Positions 1 through 7,733 of a DNA stretch of 40,117 bases are shown in pieces (the first letter of the stretch is position 1; every line of letters starts with the position of its first letter). The notes beneath the pieces are model-generated. The model had not been told where the DNA came from and did not search any database. It saw nothing but the letters and a program-made list of their open reading frames with translations. The position numbers and the translations under genes are program-made. The DNA is from Lentilactobacillus parafarraginis DSM 18390 = JCM 14109 (GTDB lineage: Bacteria; Bacillota; Bacilli; Lactobacillales; Lactobacillaceae): positions 1 through 40,117 of the forward strand of contig NZ_AZFZ01000025.1 in the NCBI RefSeq assembly GCF_001435895.1, written 5' to 3'.

Positions 1-1
1 T

Positions 2-31
2 TTTACTTTAACTTTGGGGGTATAGCTCATT
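2..31. repeat. Left copy of window-end inverted repeat (possible IS end)
   Basis: This 30-base sequence is the reverse complement, with two mismatches, of bases 40086-40115 at the other end of the window. The shared core is TACCCCCAAAGTTAAAGTAAA. Both copies are oriented so that the AAAGTTAAAGTAAA side points out of the window. A TG(T/A)ACCCCC-like outer sequence would fit the end of an IS3-family element, but no transposase is visible inside the window, so the element type is inference. Confidence 0.6.
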
Positions 32-64
32 TCCACCTTTCAAAATGGCGCTTTTGTTTTGACA

Positions 65-1240
65 TTATTCGGTTCCCATTTGCCGGCGAACCCGATTCAA
101 CAGCAGCAGCGTCATGAGCGCGACGACTGTGAATATGCCACCGCCTAATCCCAACCAGTTTAAGCCAAAGTGGGTCACAATCCCCCCACCGGCCGCGGAA
201 CCAACCGCAATCCCAACGTTATTGAAGATCGAAATCAACGAGGATGCGAGAACCATCGATTGGGGATAGTCCTGTTCTGCGACCGCCAAATAAAACATCT
301 GCATCGGCGAGTTGAGCAGGTACATGGTCATTCCAAGGCAAAATAGGCAGACCAACCCGAGCCACGGCATTGCAAATACAAAGCTCAATGCGATCAACGT
401 AATTGCCTGAATGATAAAAACGCGTTCCATAGATTTCAGCCCATTACCATTGGCAAGGCGCCCACTGAACTGGTTACTGAACAGCGAGGCCAACCCAAAG
501 ATAAAGAGAAACGGCGTCACGAACGCGTTGGGAAAGTGTAAACCACCGGTCACAATTGGCCGCAAGTATGTATACACAACGTAAACCCCGCCCAAATTTA
601 GCACTGGCAGTAAAATCCCCAACAAAATCCGCTTATCCTTGAACAGCTGGAGTTGATCCAGCAACCCGGTTGTTGCCCCCTGAGTCAGATCGCTTGGTAA
701 TGAGAGCATAAACATGAACGCAATCACAACTGAGATTGCGACTATCAGCCAAAACGCGACCCGCCAGCCAACTTGATCACTAATCCAGGTGCCAATTGGG
801 ACCCCAAAGACTGAGGCGATGCTATAACCAGAGAAAACCCAGGAAATCAGCCAGGCCCGCTTTTGCGGTGGCGCAATCACCGCAGCAAAGGTAATGGCGA
901 TCGACACCATGATCCCAGCGACCACGGCATTTAAAATTCGGGAAACTGCCAGAAGAAAGTAACTGGTGGCAACTGCTGTTAACACGTTAGAAGTGATAAA
1001 GACAATTAGTAGTCCCAACATCACCCGACTCAATCGGTGCTTTCCAACCAGCATCGACAAAACCGGTGTCGTAATTGCATAGACAATGGCAAATAACGTG
1101 ACCAGAAACCCAATTGCTGAGATCCCCACGTGAAATGAACTTGCAAGGTCGTTAATTATCCCGACGATGATAAACTCGCTCATCCCTAATATGAAGCCAA
1201 TGGAAATCAAAATGAAGCTTTGAACCTTAAATGTTTTCAT
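65..1240 (-). CDS. MFS transporter (drug/sugar exporter type)
   Basis: The 391-residue product has the hydrophobic 12-segment layout of the major facilitator superfamily. The N-terminal sequence MKTFKVQSFILISIGFILGM, followed by EFIIVGIIND, resembles the AraJ/YdhP group of proton-driven exporters of sugars, purines or drugs. The start at 1240 was chosen because GGGGGG lies just upstream, where the longer reading frame (to 1303) has only a poor ribosome site and adds non-conserved residues. The gene lies downstream of the VOC gene and a small ORF on the same strand, separated by 160 bases, so it may have its own promoter. The substrate cannot be told from the sequence. No terminator is clear before the repeat at the window end. 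Confidence 0.85.
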   Translation of the reverse strand: MKTFKVQSFILISIGFILGMSEFIIVGIINDLASSFHVGISAIGFLVTLFAIVYAITTPVLSMLVGKHRLSRVMLGLLIVFITSNVLTAVATSYFLLAVSRILNAVVAGIMVSIAITFAAVIAPPQKRAWLISWVFSGYSIASVFGVPIGTWISDQVGWRVAFWLIVAISVVIAFMFMLSLPSDLTQGATTGLLDQLQLFKDKRILLGILLPVLNLGGVYVVYTYLRPIVTGGLHFPNAFVTPFLFIFGLASLFSNQFSGRLANGNGLKSMERVFIIQAITLIALSFVFAMPWLGLVCLFCLGMTMYLLNSPMQMFYLAVAEQDYPQSMVLASSLISIFNNVGIAVGSAAGGGIVTHFGLNWLGLGGGIFTVVALMTLLLLNRVRRQMGTE

Positions 1241-1400
1241 ATACCCCCCCTTACCTGTTCCGAAAACAAAACAGCTGGACACTTGTCTCAATAATTCGAA
1301 CACTCAAAATATTAGCATGGGCGTCTCAGCCGTACAATACGAAAACCAAAAGAAGTTTCGATTAATGGCGGTGCGGTTCACTTGAATGGGGCCCCTCGAG

Positions 1401-1502
1401 TTACAAACGATCGGTAGAGCCCAGGTTTATAAAAATTTCGGCGATCAAGATACCAAAAAAGATCGGAACAATTATCCCGATCGTAAAGCTGTTAAATGAC
1501 AT
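1401..1502 (-). CDS. Candidate Fst-like small hydrophobic peptide (type I toxin-like)
   Basis: A 33-codon frame starting with ATG encodes MSFNSFTIGI followed by IVPIFFGILIAEIFINLG and a polar tail ending STDRL. One hydrophobic helix with PIFFG inside it and a charged end is the pattern of the Fst/Ldr family of type I toxins, where the consensus around the helix is (A/V)PI(F/I)(V/F)G. It begins 13 bases after the VOC stop, on the same strand. Against the call: there is no clear Shine-Dalgarno sequence, no convincing terminator, and I did not identify a convergent antitoxin RNA. It could be a decayed remnant or a chance frame. Confidence 0.4.
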   Translation of the reverse strand: MSFNSFTIGIIVPIFFGILIAEIFINLGSTDRL

Positions 1503-1515
1503 TTTGAATGATAAT

Positions 1516-2427
1516 CTAATCGTCTACGTCGTGAAAATCAACGCCTTCCTTAGCGTAGAAGTCGAGGATTGATTGACGTTGATCCATAAATTTAGGCGGT
1601 AATGACAATTGCGATCCCATTGTCAGAATCGGCTCCTCTAGTGAGAATCCAGGCGCCATAGTGGCTAATTCGATCCGGTTATCGCCAGGATCACGGACAT
1701 AAATGCTCTTGAACCATCCGCGGTCGGCATACTCTTCCCGATTCAGATGCATTGCCTCAGCCTTATCCCAGAACTCGAACAGCACCTTTTCGCTGGGAAC
1801 CTGAAGGGCAATATGATCGATGCTCCCCCGACCAAATCGGGTTCGTTCGTCGGGATGATCACTCTTAAACAGCTCGATAGATTGCGGGCCATCCAGCGCC
1901 ACTTGATTATCCTGAATTGGGATGCCCAACCAGTCGTGAAAGAAACTCGCCGTCGCATCCGGATCCGGGACGTGCATTTCGGTTCCTAAAAAACCGCTAA
2001 TTTGAAATTCTGGTGGAATGCCATTATTCGGAACCACTCGCCAATCCGTCAATTTATCAGGCGTTTCAATCATTTTAACTTCAATGTTGTCAGGATCAGC
2101 AAATTGAATCCCATTTTCCATTTCGGTTACAGGGAACCCATTTTCGCTCATCCGACTATTCCAAAAGTCAGCACTGCCCTGAGGAATTGCGAGCTTGATG
2201 TTATTGAAGAAGTGCTTTCCATCCGTTCGGCGTCCCAGTAGCGGCAATACGAAAAAGGTCACCACCGTCCCCGGCGTGCCTAAATAGTCGCCATAAAATA
2301 AGTGCCGAATTCTGATATTCTCCTGATTAACGGTATTTTTGACCAACCGCATTCCTAATATTTTGGTGTAGAAATGGATATTCTGCTTTGCATCTCGAGT
2401 TAATAACGAAATATGGTGAGTTCTCAT
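1516..2427 (-). CDS. VOC-family ring-cleaving dioxygenase-like protein (MhqO/LinE type)
   Basis: The 303-residue protein has two vicinal-oxygen-chelate domains (about 1-125 and 143-260). Candidate metal ligands in the C-terminal domain are His152 (TEMHVPD), His205 (IDHIAL) and Glu253 (NRIELAT), the His-His-Glu set of type I extradiol dioxygenases. The N-terminal domain also has His4/His5 and Glu116. Relatives in Firmicutes, such as MhqO, take part in quinone or hydroquinone detoxification. That role is inferred from the family and the true substrate is unknown. GGAGGG lies 9 bases before the ATG. It is divergent from clpP and may be co-transcribed with the small ORF downstream. Confidence 0.8.
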   Translation of the reverse strand: MRTHHISLLTRDAKQNIHFYTKILGMRLVKNTVNQENIRIRHLFYGDYLGTPGTVVTFFVLPLLGRRTDGKHFFNNIKLAIPQGSADFWNSRMSENGFPVTEMENGIQFADPDNIEVKMIETPDKLTDWRVVPNNGIPPEFQISGFLGTEMHVPDPDATASFFHDWLGIPIQDNQVALDGPQSIELFKSDHPDERTRFGRGSIDHIALQVPSEKVLFEFWDKAEAMHLNREEYADRGWFKSIYVRDPGDNRIELATMAPGFSLEEPILTMGSQLSLPPKFMDQRQSILDFYAKEGVDFHDVDD

Positions 2428-2460
2428 TTTTTCATCCCTCCGGCTCTATATACTATCTGC

Positions 2461-2489
2461 ATTGTATCATGATTGTATGCGCTTTCTAA
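2461..2489 (-). promoter_or_regulatory. Promoter of the VOC gene
   Basis: On the minus strand the -10 is TACAAT (2461-2466), preceded by TG one base away (extended -10), with a weak -35 TTAGAA (2484-2489) at a 17-base spacing. ATTGTAT occurs twice as a direct repeat here (2461 and 2472), which could be part of an operator. Confidence 0.5.
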
Positions 2490-2584
2490 AAAATGCGACG
2501 TTTTCCTTCCCAATCGCCATCGCAGCCAGCAATTCCGTCACTCATAATTGTTCCAAACAAACTGTCACTAATTTGAGCAAACCA

Positions 2585-2601
2585 TTTGACCTTTTTTGAC
2601 C
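2585..2601. promoter_or_regulatory. CtsR operator of clpP
   Basis: Read on the minus strand this is GGTCAAAAAAGGTCAAA, an exact tandem GGTCAAA heptad with a 3-base spacer, the established binding site of the class III heat-shock repressor CtsR. It covers the probable -35 of clpP, so repression would work by blocking RNA polymerase. Confidence 0.93.
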
Positions 2602-2614
2602 AATCAACTAAACT
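2586..2614 (+). promoter_or_regulatory. Probable clpP promoter
   Basis: TTGACC (2586-2591) and TAAACT (2609-2614) are 17 bases apart. A second TTGACC at 2596-2601 could serve an alternative -10 near 2616. Both -35 candidates are inside the CtsR operator. Confidence 0.55.
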
Positions 2615-2671
2615 GTATTCATGAACTTGGCGAGAGCCATCTTTCATAAAACCAATAAGGAGGCATACTCA

Positions 2672-3265
2672 ATGAATTTAGTGCCAACCGTTATTGAGCA
2701 ATCAGCTAATGGCGAACGGGCGTATGACATTTACTCACGTTTGCTAAAAGACCGAATTATCATGTTATCAGGCCCAATCGAAGACGACATGGCTAATGCG
2801 ATCATTGCCCAATTACTTTTCTTGGATGCCCAAGATTCCGAAAAAGATATTTACCTTTACATCAACTCACCAGGTGGTGTGATCACGTCTGGGATGGCGA
2901 TTTTCGATACGATGAACTTTGTTAAGGCAGACGTTCAGACAATCGTTATGGGAATGGCTGCTTCAATGGCTTCCGTTCTTGCATCGTCAGGTGCCAAGGG
3001 CAAGCGTTTTGCTTTGCCACACGCCCAGGTCCTGATTCACCAACCTTCTGGTGGTGCTCAAGGTCAACAAACCGAAATTGAGATTGCCGCTGAAGAAATT
3101 CTGAAGGCTCGTAAGATGATTAATGAGCTCTTAGCTAAGAATTCCGGCCAGCCAATCGAAAAAATCAACAAGGATACTGAACGTGATAATTACTTGACCG
3201 CTCAGGAAGCCGTTGATTATGGCTTGTTGGATGGCATCATGAACAACAGTTCCCAAAAGAAATAA
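2672..3265 (+). CDS. clpP: ATP-dependent Clp protease proteolytic subunit
   Basis: This 197-residue protein is full-length ClpP, the serine-peptidase core that forms two stacked heptameric rings in the cytoplasm and degrades proteins unfolded by ClpX, ClpC or ClpE. The catalytic triad is visible as Ser98 (GMAASMAS), His123 (LIHQPSGG) and Asp172 (TERDNY). The start at 2672 follows AAGGAGG (2657-2663). An upstream in-frame ATG at 2621 would add 17 non-family residues and lies at the promoter, so I rejected it. It is a single-gene unit with its own CtsR box and terminator, and stands divergent from the VOC gene. Confidence 0.97.
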   Translation: MNLVPTVIEQSANGERAYDIYSRLLKDRIIMLSGPIEDDMANAIIAQLLFLDAQDSEKDIYLYINSPGGVITSGMAIFDTMNFVKADVQTIVMGMAASMASVLASSGAKGKRFALPHAQVLIHQPSGGAQGQQTEIEIAAEEILKARKMINELLAKNSGQPIEKINKDTERDNYLTAQEAVDYGLLDGIMNNSSQKK

Positions 3266-3302
3266 TCTAACCATTAACCGTCACAAAGGCGATTAATCAC
3301 CC

Positions 3303-3339
3303 GACTGAAGCAAACGAGATCGTCTGCTTCAGTCTTTTT
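3303..3339 (+). terminator. clpP terminator
   Basis: A 10-base-pair stem GACTGAAGCA / TGCTTCAGTC (3303-3312 and 3325-3334) is followed by TTTTT. Confidence 0.9.
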
Positions 3340-3420
3340 GTATCTAATTAAGTGGCCGTTATCTTAGCAGTGAACTTACATGATTGCCAATCGGTTCTGG
3401 ACAGACTAAAATAAGGATGA

Positions 3421-3438
3421 ATGTTAAGAAATTAACAT
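3421..3438. promoter_or_regulatory. Inverted repeat upstream of the adh promoter (candidate operator)
   Basis: ATGTTAA-GAAA-TTAACAT is a perfect 7-base inverted repeat with a 4-base spacer, ending 2 bases before the -35 of the alcohol dehydrogenase promoter. The position suits an activator or a repressor. I do not recognise the regulator. Confidence 0.5.
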
Positions 3439-3440
3439 GA

Positions 3441-3469
3441 TTGATAAGCATATTTACAACGATTTTAAT
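3441..3469 (+). promoter_or_regulatory. Promoter of the alcohol dehydrogenase gene
   Basis: TTGATA (3441-3446) and TTTAAT (3464-3469) are spaced by 17 bases, upstream of GAGGT (3481-3485) and the ATG at 3493. Confidence 0.75.
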
Positions 3470-3492
3470 TTAACATAATCGAGGTAGTTATC

Positions 3493-4578
3493 ATGAAATC
3501 ACAAAGTACAACGACAATGGCAACCAGCCATCAATCCTCAATTCCAGAAACAATCCCCACCAAAATGAAGGCTTGGGAAGTTGTTAAACCGGGGCCAATT
3601 GATGGGGCGCAATCTCCGTTAAAGTTCACGACTAAACCGGTACCGGTTCCGCAACGAGGCGAGGTGTTGGTCCGAGTGATTGCCTGCGGTGTCTGTCACA
3701 CTGATCTACACGTTGCTGAAGGCGACCTCCCCGTTCATCAGGACCACGTCACACCCGGCCACGAGATTGTTGGCAAGGTCGTTAAAAACGGCCCAGCCAC
3801 GAGTCGATTTAAACTCGGTGACCGAATCGGAATTCCATGGTTACGCTGGACCTGCGGCGTTTGTGAATACTGTCGGGCAGGTAAAGAAAATCTCTGCCCC
3901 AACTCACTGTATACTGGATGGGATCACGACGGCGGTTACGCGGAATACGTCACCGTTCCTGAAGGATTTGCCTACCGAATTCCTGAAAGATTCGACTCCC
4001 TGACCGCCGCTCCCCTGTTATGTGCCGGGATCATTGGCTATCGGGCGTTTGAACGGGCAAACGTTCCGGCCGGTGGTAGCCTCGGTCTATACGGCTTCGG
4101 TGGCTCTGCCCACCTGACCGCTCAATTGGCCATGGACCAAGGAATTGAAGTCCACGTCCTCACGCGTGGTGAAGATGCCCGTAAATTTGCGTTACAGCTT
4201 GGGGCAGCCTCTGCCAATGGCGCGTATGATTTGCCGCCGGTTAAACTGGATTCAGCGATCATTTACGCCCCAGTGGGAGATATCGTCCCTAAGGCGTTGG
4301 AGGCCTTGAAGCCGGGTGGCACGTTAGCAATGGCCGGCATTCATTCCACCGATATTCCCGCACTTTCGTATACTGATCACATTTTCCACGAGAAAAACCT
4401 CACCAGCGTTGAAAGCAATACCCGTCGAGACGGCGAAGAATTTTTGCGGCTTGCGGATCGCTTGGATATCCATCCAGAAATCCATGAATATCCGCTTGCC
4501 GATGCGCAAAAGGCGTTAGAATACGTTTCTCATGGGGACATCAAGGGTGCTTGCGTCCTCCGGGTCAGTGAGGGCTAA
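3493..4578 (+). CDS. Zinc-dependent alcohol dehydrogenase family protein
   Basis: This 361-residue medium-chain dehydrogenase interconverts alcohols and aldehydes, probably with NAD(P). Catalytic zinc ligands are Cys68 (ACGVCHTD), His90 (TPGHE) and probably Cys177 (LLCAGI). The structural zinc site is Cys121, Cys124, Cys127 and Cys135. The nucleotide-binding segment reads GLYGFGGSAH, the pattern of the TIGR02822-type subfamily. The first 24 residues, rich in Ser and Thr, extend beyond the usual MKAWEVV start (ATG at 3565), but the only good ribosome site precedes 3493. It stands alone between clpP and whiA, facing whiA, and looks like an accessory insertion in a conserved neighbourhood. Confidence 0.9.
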   Translation: MKSQSTTTMATSHQSSIPETIPTKMKAWEVVKPGPIDGAQSPLKFTTKPVPVPQRGEVLVRVIACGVCHTDLHVAEGDLPVHQDHVTPGHEIVGKVVKNGPATSRFKLGDRIGIPWLRWTCGVCEYCRAGKENLCPNSLYTGWDHDGGYAEYVTVPEGFAYRIPERFDSLTAAPLLCAGIIGYRAFERANVPAGGSLGLYGFGGSAHLTAQLAMDQGIEVHVLTRGEDARKFALQLGAASANGAYDLPPVKLDSAIIYAPVGDIVPKALEALKPGGTLAMAGIHSTDIPALSYTDHIFHEKNLTSVESNTRRDGEEFLRLADRLDIHPEIHEYPLADAQKALEYVSHGDIKGACVLRVSEG

Positions 4579-4647
4579 TTTTCAAAAAGCAATGACAGGA
4601 AACTGATTTGGACCACACGTTTGACAACATAATCGTCAGGTATATAA

Positions 4648-4684
4648 AAGGTGAGACAATCTATCCGGTTGTCTCACCTTTTTT
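4648..4684. terminator. Bidirectional terminator between adh and whiA
   Basis: A 12-base-pair perfect stem AAGGTGAGACAA / TTGTCTCACCTT (4648-4659 and 4669-4680) has a T-run on the plus strand. The complementary strand ends with CTTTTATA, so it can serve both convergent genes. Confidence 0.92.
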
Positions 4685-4705
4685 CCATATATGATTCAGC
4701 ATCAC

Positions 4706-5644
4706 TTAAGCAATTTCGCCTTCCCCAAGCTTGCTGGCATATTCATTAATCTTTCGCAATCGATGGTTGATTCCCGACTTGGAAATCGGGCCGCCCTCGA
4801 CCAGTTCTCCCAACTCCTTGAGACTAACTTCGGGGTGCTGCAACCGGGCACGAGCAACCTGAGCAAGTTTGGGTTCCAACTTATTTAGGCCGATCACGTC
4901 ATCGATCAGTTTGATATTTTCAATTTGTTTACTGGCAGCGTTCGCAACTTTATTTAAATTTGCATTTTCGCAGTTGACCAGTCGATTAACTGAATTGCGC
5001 ATGTCCCGGACAATTCGAATGTCCTCAAATTTCAGCATCGAACTGGTAGCGCCAATTAGCTGAAGAAAATCGGCAATCTTTTCAGCCTCCTTGAGATACG
5101 TAATGTACCCACTGCGCCGCTTAGTCGTCCGCGCCTTCAAATGGTACTTGTTCATCATCTCAGCAATCATATCATTGTGACTTTCATACAGTGAATAAAT
5201 TTCCAAGTGATAACGGGACGTCTCTGGATTATTAACCGATCCGCTGGCCAAGAAAGCACCGCGTAAATATGATCGAATCTGCGCGTCGTTTTTAAGCAGC
5301 TTTTGCGGGACCCGCTCAACAATCTGGATCCCATCAAATATTTTCAGATCATCCAAAACTTCGGTGGCTTTATCCTCAACGCGCAAGATGTATAAATTAT
5401 TCTTCTTTAACTTCATTTTCCGCCGAACACTCAGTTCGCCGGTGATTCCGTAAAATTTAGACAGCAATTGATACATTCTTCTGGCAATTGCAGGATTTTC
5501 CGAAGAGACATTCAGGACAAAATGATGGTGAGATAGTGATAACGAGCCATTAATTCGAATTAAAGCCATCAACTCGGCTTTTGCATTGTCTCGATGGACG
5601 GTCAATGCCGTTAATTCTTTTTTGACCTCGCTTGCATATGACAT
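4706..5644 (-). CDS. whiA: DNA-binding protein WhiA
   Basis: This 312-residue protein matches WhiA in length and layout: an N-terminal LAGLIDADG-like homing-endonuclease fold without nuclease function (about 1-210, including [16 protein letters not shown]) and a C-terminal helix-turn-helix (about 225-305, ending [15 protein letters not shown]). In Firmicutes it influences cell division and chromosome segregation, and in Streptomyces it is a sporulation regulator. It is the last gene of rapZ-yvcK-whiA, 11 bases after yvcK, with a GGGGG ribosome site before the ATG. clpP is often close by in lactobacilli, and here adh lies between them. Confidence 0.96.
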   Translation of the reverse strand: MSYASEVKKELTALTVHRDNAKAELMALIRINGSLSLSHHHFVLNVSSENPAIARRMYQLLSKFYGITGELSVRRKMKLKKNNLYILRVEDKATEVLDDLKIFDGIQIVERVPQKLLKNDAQIRSYLRGAFLASGSVNNPETSRYHLEIYSLYESHNDMIAEMMNKYHLKARTTKRRSGYITYLKEAEKIADFLQLIGATSSMLKFEDIRIVRDMRNSVNRLVNCENANLNKVANAASKQIENIKLIDDVIGLNKLEPKLAQVARARLQHPEVSLKELGELVEGGPISKSGINHRLRKINEYASKLGEGEIA

Positions 5645-5655
5645 GTATCTGCCCC

Positions 5656-6657
5656 CTATTCGTCGTCGGTTGAGCGACCGATTAAATTCAGCAATTCATC
5701 AGCAACTTCCTGGCCGTTATGAAACGCCCCGCGATCCTTTAACTGCAAAAAGTCTGCGGAGATCACGCGACAACCCATTCTTCTGAGACCGGCAAAATCA
5801 TGCTTAACCGGCTGGGATACTTCGTTCCATTTTTTATAATCAATGTATTCTGAAGGAACTTCCTTCATATTTACCAGAACCGTGTTGATAAAGTTCATGC
5901 CAAGATGCTGGTTTAGCACTCGGACATGATCCGCCTCGGTAAAGTTTTCGGTTTCGCCCTTCTGGGTCATAATATTACAAATATACACGATGTCGGCAGT
6001 TGTCCGTTTGAGGGCGTCACCGACGTTTTCGATCATCAAATTGGGCAGGATACTGGTAAATAAGCTTCCGGGCCCCAACACAATCTGGTCCGCATCCATG
6101 ATGGCGTTAACCACTTCGTCAACGGCTTCCGGTTTGTGGGAATCGTCGTTGGTTTCCACCCATACCCGCTTAATTAACTTGTTGGCCGCCGTAATTTCCG
6201 ATTCACCACTCATATGGGTCCCGTCGCTAAACTCAGCGTTGAGTTCGAGCGGCTCATTAGCGGCTGGAAAAATATGGCCGTCAACCTTCATCATCCGACT
6301 CAAAATTTGAACCGCATCGAAAATCCCGCCGCGTTTTTCAGAAAGCGCCGCAATAATTAAATTACCAATCGCGTGCCCCGCAAAAAATTGATCGCTGCTC
6401 TTAAACCGATACTGGAAGAGATCGAGCTCCAACTGGGGTAAATCCGAAAGGGCTACCATGACGTTTCGAATATCTCCAGGCGGCACCACGTTAATGTAAT
6501 TGCGTAAAATACCAGATGAACCACCGTCATCGGCCACCGTGACGATGGCGGTAATATCGACGTGGCGATTTTTTAAATTTTTTAAAATAACTGGAAGCCC
6601 AGTTCCTCCACCAATCACGACAATTTTCGGCCGGTGGGTGTGTAGCGCGTCAATCAT
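5656..6657 (-). CDS. yvcK: YvcK/GlmR family gluconeogenesis and envelope regulator
   Basis: The 333-residue protein begins with the nucleotide-sugar-binding loop [17 protein letters not shown] (about 11-27), followed by [10 protein letters not shown], both hallmarks of the YvcK family of CofD-like folds. In Bacillus the protein binds UDP-GlcNAc and steers carbon into cell-wall precursors, and it is needed for growth on gluconeogenic carbon. Its ATG overlaps the rapZ stop as TAATG, so translation is probably coupled. Length and motifs are normal. Confidence 0.95.
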   Translation of the reverse strand: MIDALHTHRPKIVVIGGGTGLPVILKNLKNRHVDITAIVTVADDGGSSGILRNYINVVPPGDIRNVMVALSDLPQLELDLFQYRFKSSDQFFAGHAIGNLIIAALSEKRGGIFDAVQILSRMMKVDGHIFPAANEPLELNAEFSDGTHMSGESEITAANKLIKRVWVETNDDSHKPEAVDEVVNAIMDADQIVLGPGSLFTSILPNLMIENVGDALKRTTADIVYICNIMTQKGETENFTEADHVRVLNQHLGMNFINTVLVNMKEVPSEYIDYKKWNEVSQPVKHDFAGLRRMGCRVISADFLQLKDRGAFHNGQEVADELLNLIGRSTDDE

Positions 6658-7544
6658 TAGTTTTCACCCTTTCCCCTATGCCGATCAATGTCGCGATGCG
6701 TAATATTAACCGGATACTGAGAATACTTTGCTTTTAAATCATTTCCTAGCCTTTGGGCAATGGCGACCGAACGATGCTGACCCCCGGTACACCCAATGGC
6801 AATCGTCAAACTTGCCTTGCCCTCTTTTTCATAACCCGGCAAGGTAAAATTGAGCATGTCACGTAACTTTGTATAAAATTCTTCAGCACCTTCAGAATGC
6901 ATCACGTAATCCTTCACAGATTGGTCCAAGCCAGTCTTAAAGCGCATCTTGGGATCATAGTATGGATTAGGCAGGAAACGGACATCCATGACAATATCCG
7001 CGTCCAATGGCAACCCATATTTGAACCCAAATGACATGACTTCCACATGGAATGTATTGGTCGTATCCATCGACTCGAAGTTATGAAAAACTTCCTCACG
7101 AAGGCGCCGAGGTGACATATTGGTGGTATCAACCACTAAATCAGCCGCCTTCTTAACGTTGGCCAGCAGATCGCGTTCCTTATGGATGCCATCGATCACC
7201 CGCCCATTTCTGGCAAGCGGATGTGCTCGCCGCGTCTCTTTATAACGCGAAACCAATTTGGTATCGGATGAATCAAGAAAGATAATGTCAACATCATCAT
7301 CTCGACGCAAATCATCAAACATCCCGATAATCTCGTCATAGAAGACTTGTGAACGCAAATCGATGACCAGCGCAATTTTATTAATGTCCCGTTCCATGCG
7401 AATTAGTTCCTTGAAGCGGGGGAGCAGTGTTGGCGGCATATTATCCACGCAAAAGTACCCTAAATCTTCAAAACTCTGCATGGCAACGGTTTTGCCAGCG
7501 CCACTCATTCCGGTGATAATCACAAATTGATTGTTTACAGCCAT
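6657..7544 (-). CDS. rapZ: RNase adapter / nucleotide-binding protein RapZ (YvcJ)
   Basis: The 295-residue protein has Walker A GMSGAGKT (about 13-20), a Walker B-like segment ([10 protein letters not shown]) and the family signature [10 protein letters not shown] near residue 256. In enteric bacteria RapZ guides RNase E to the sRNA GlmZ and so tunes glucosamine-6-phosphate synthesis. The Gram-positive homologue YvcJ hydrolyses nucleotides and its target is less clear. It is first in the operon with yvcK and whiA, with AAAGGA before the ATG and its own promoter at 7580-7608. Confidence 0.94.
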   Translation of the reverse strand: MAVNNQFVIITGMSGAGKTVAMQSFEDLGYFCVDNMPPTLLPRFKELIRMERDINKIALVIDLRSQVFYDEIIGMFDDLRRDDDVDIIFLDSSDTKLVSRYKETRRAHPLARNGRVIDGIHKERDLLANVKKAADLVVDTTNMSPRRLREEVFHNFESMDTTNTFHVEVMSFGFKYGLPLDADIVMDVRFLPNPYYDPKMRFKTGLDQSVKDYVMHSEGAEEFYTKLRDMLNFTLPGYEKEGKASLTIAIGCTGGQHRSVAIAQRLGNDLKAKYSQYPVNITHRDIDRHRGKGEN

Positions 7545-7579
7545 GGTTGTAATTTCCTTTCATTTAACAAACTCATTAG

Positions 7580-7608
7580 AGTATAACATACCGGGCGTAT
7601 CATTTTAA
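7580..7608 (-). promoter_or_regulatory. Promoter of rapZ-yvcK-whiA
   Basis: On the minus strand, TTAAAA (7603-7608) and TATACT (7580-7585) are 17 bases apart. The start codon of rapZ is about 36 bases further on. Confidence 0.7.
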
Positions 7609-7675
7609 CCTAAATAACGGTTTTCAAAATAATTGCGGGTTAACAGCCCTCATTGAATCCACAGCCAGGAATAAC

Positions 7676-7710
7676 AAAAATGGGCCAACAGCTCATCGCC
7701 TAATGGCCCA
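7676..7710 (-). terminator. uvrBA terminator
   Basis: On the minus strand, TGGGCCA (7704-7710) pairs with TGGCCCA (7681-7687) and is followed by TTTTT. It lies 24 bases past the uvrA stop. Confidence 0.85.
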
Positions 7711-7733
7711 CATCCGATTTATGCAAATAGTGA

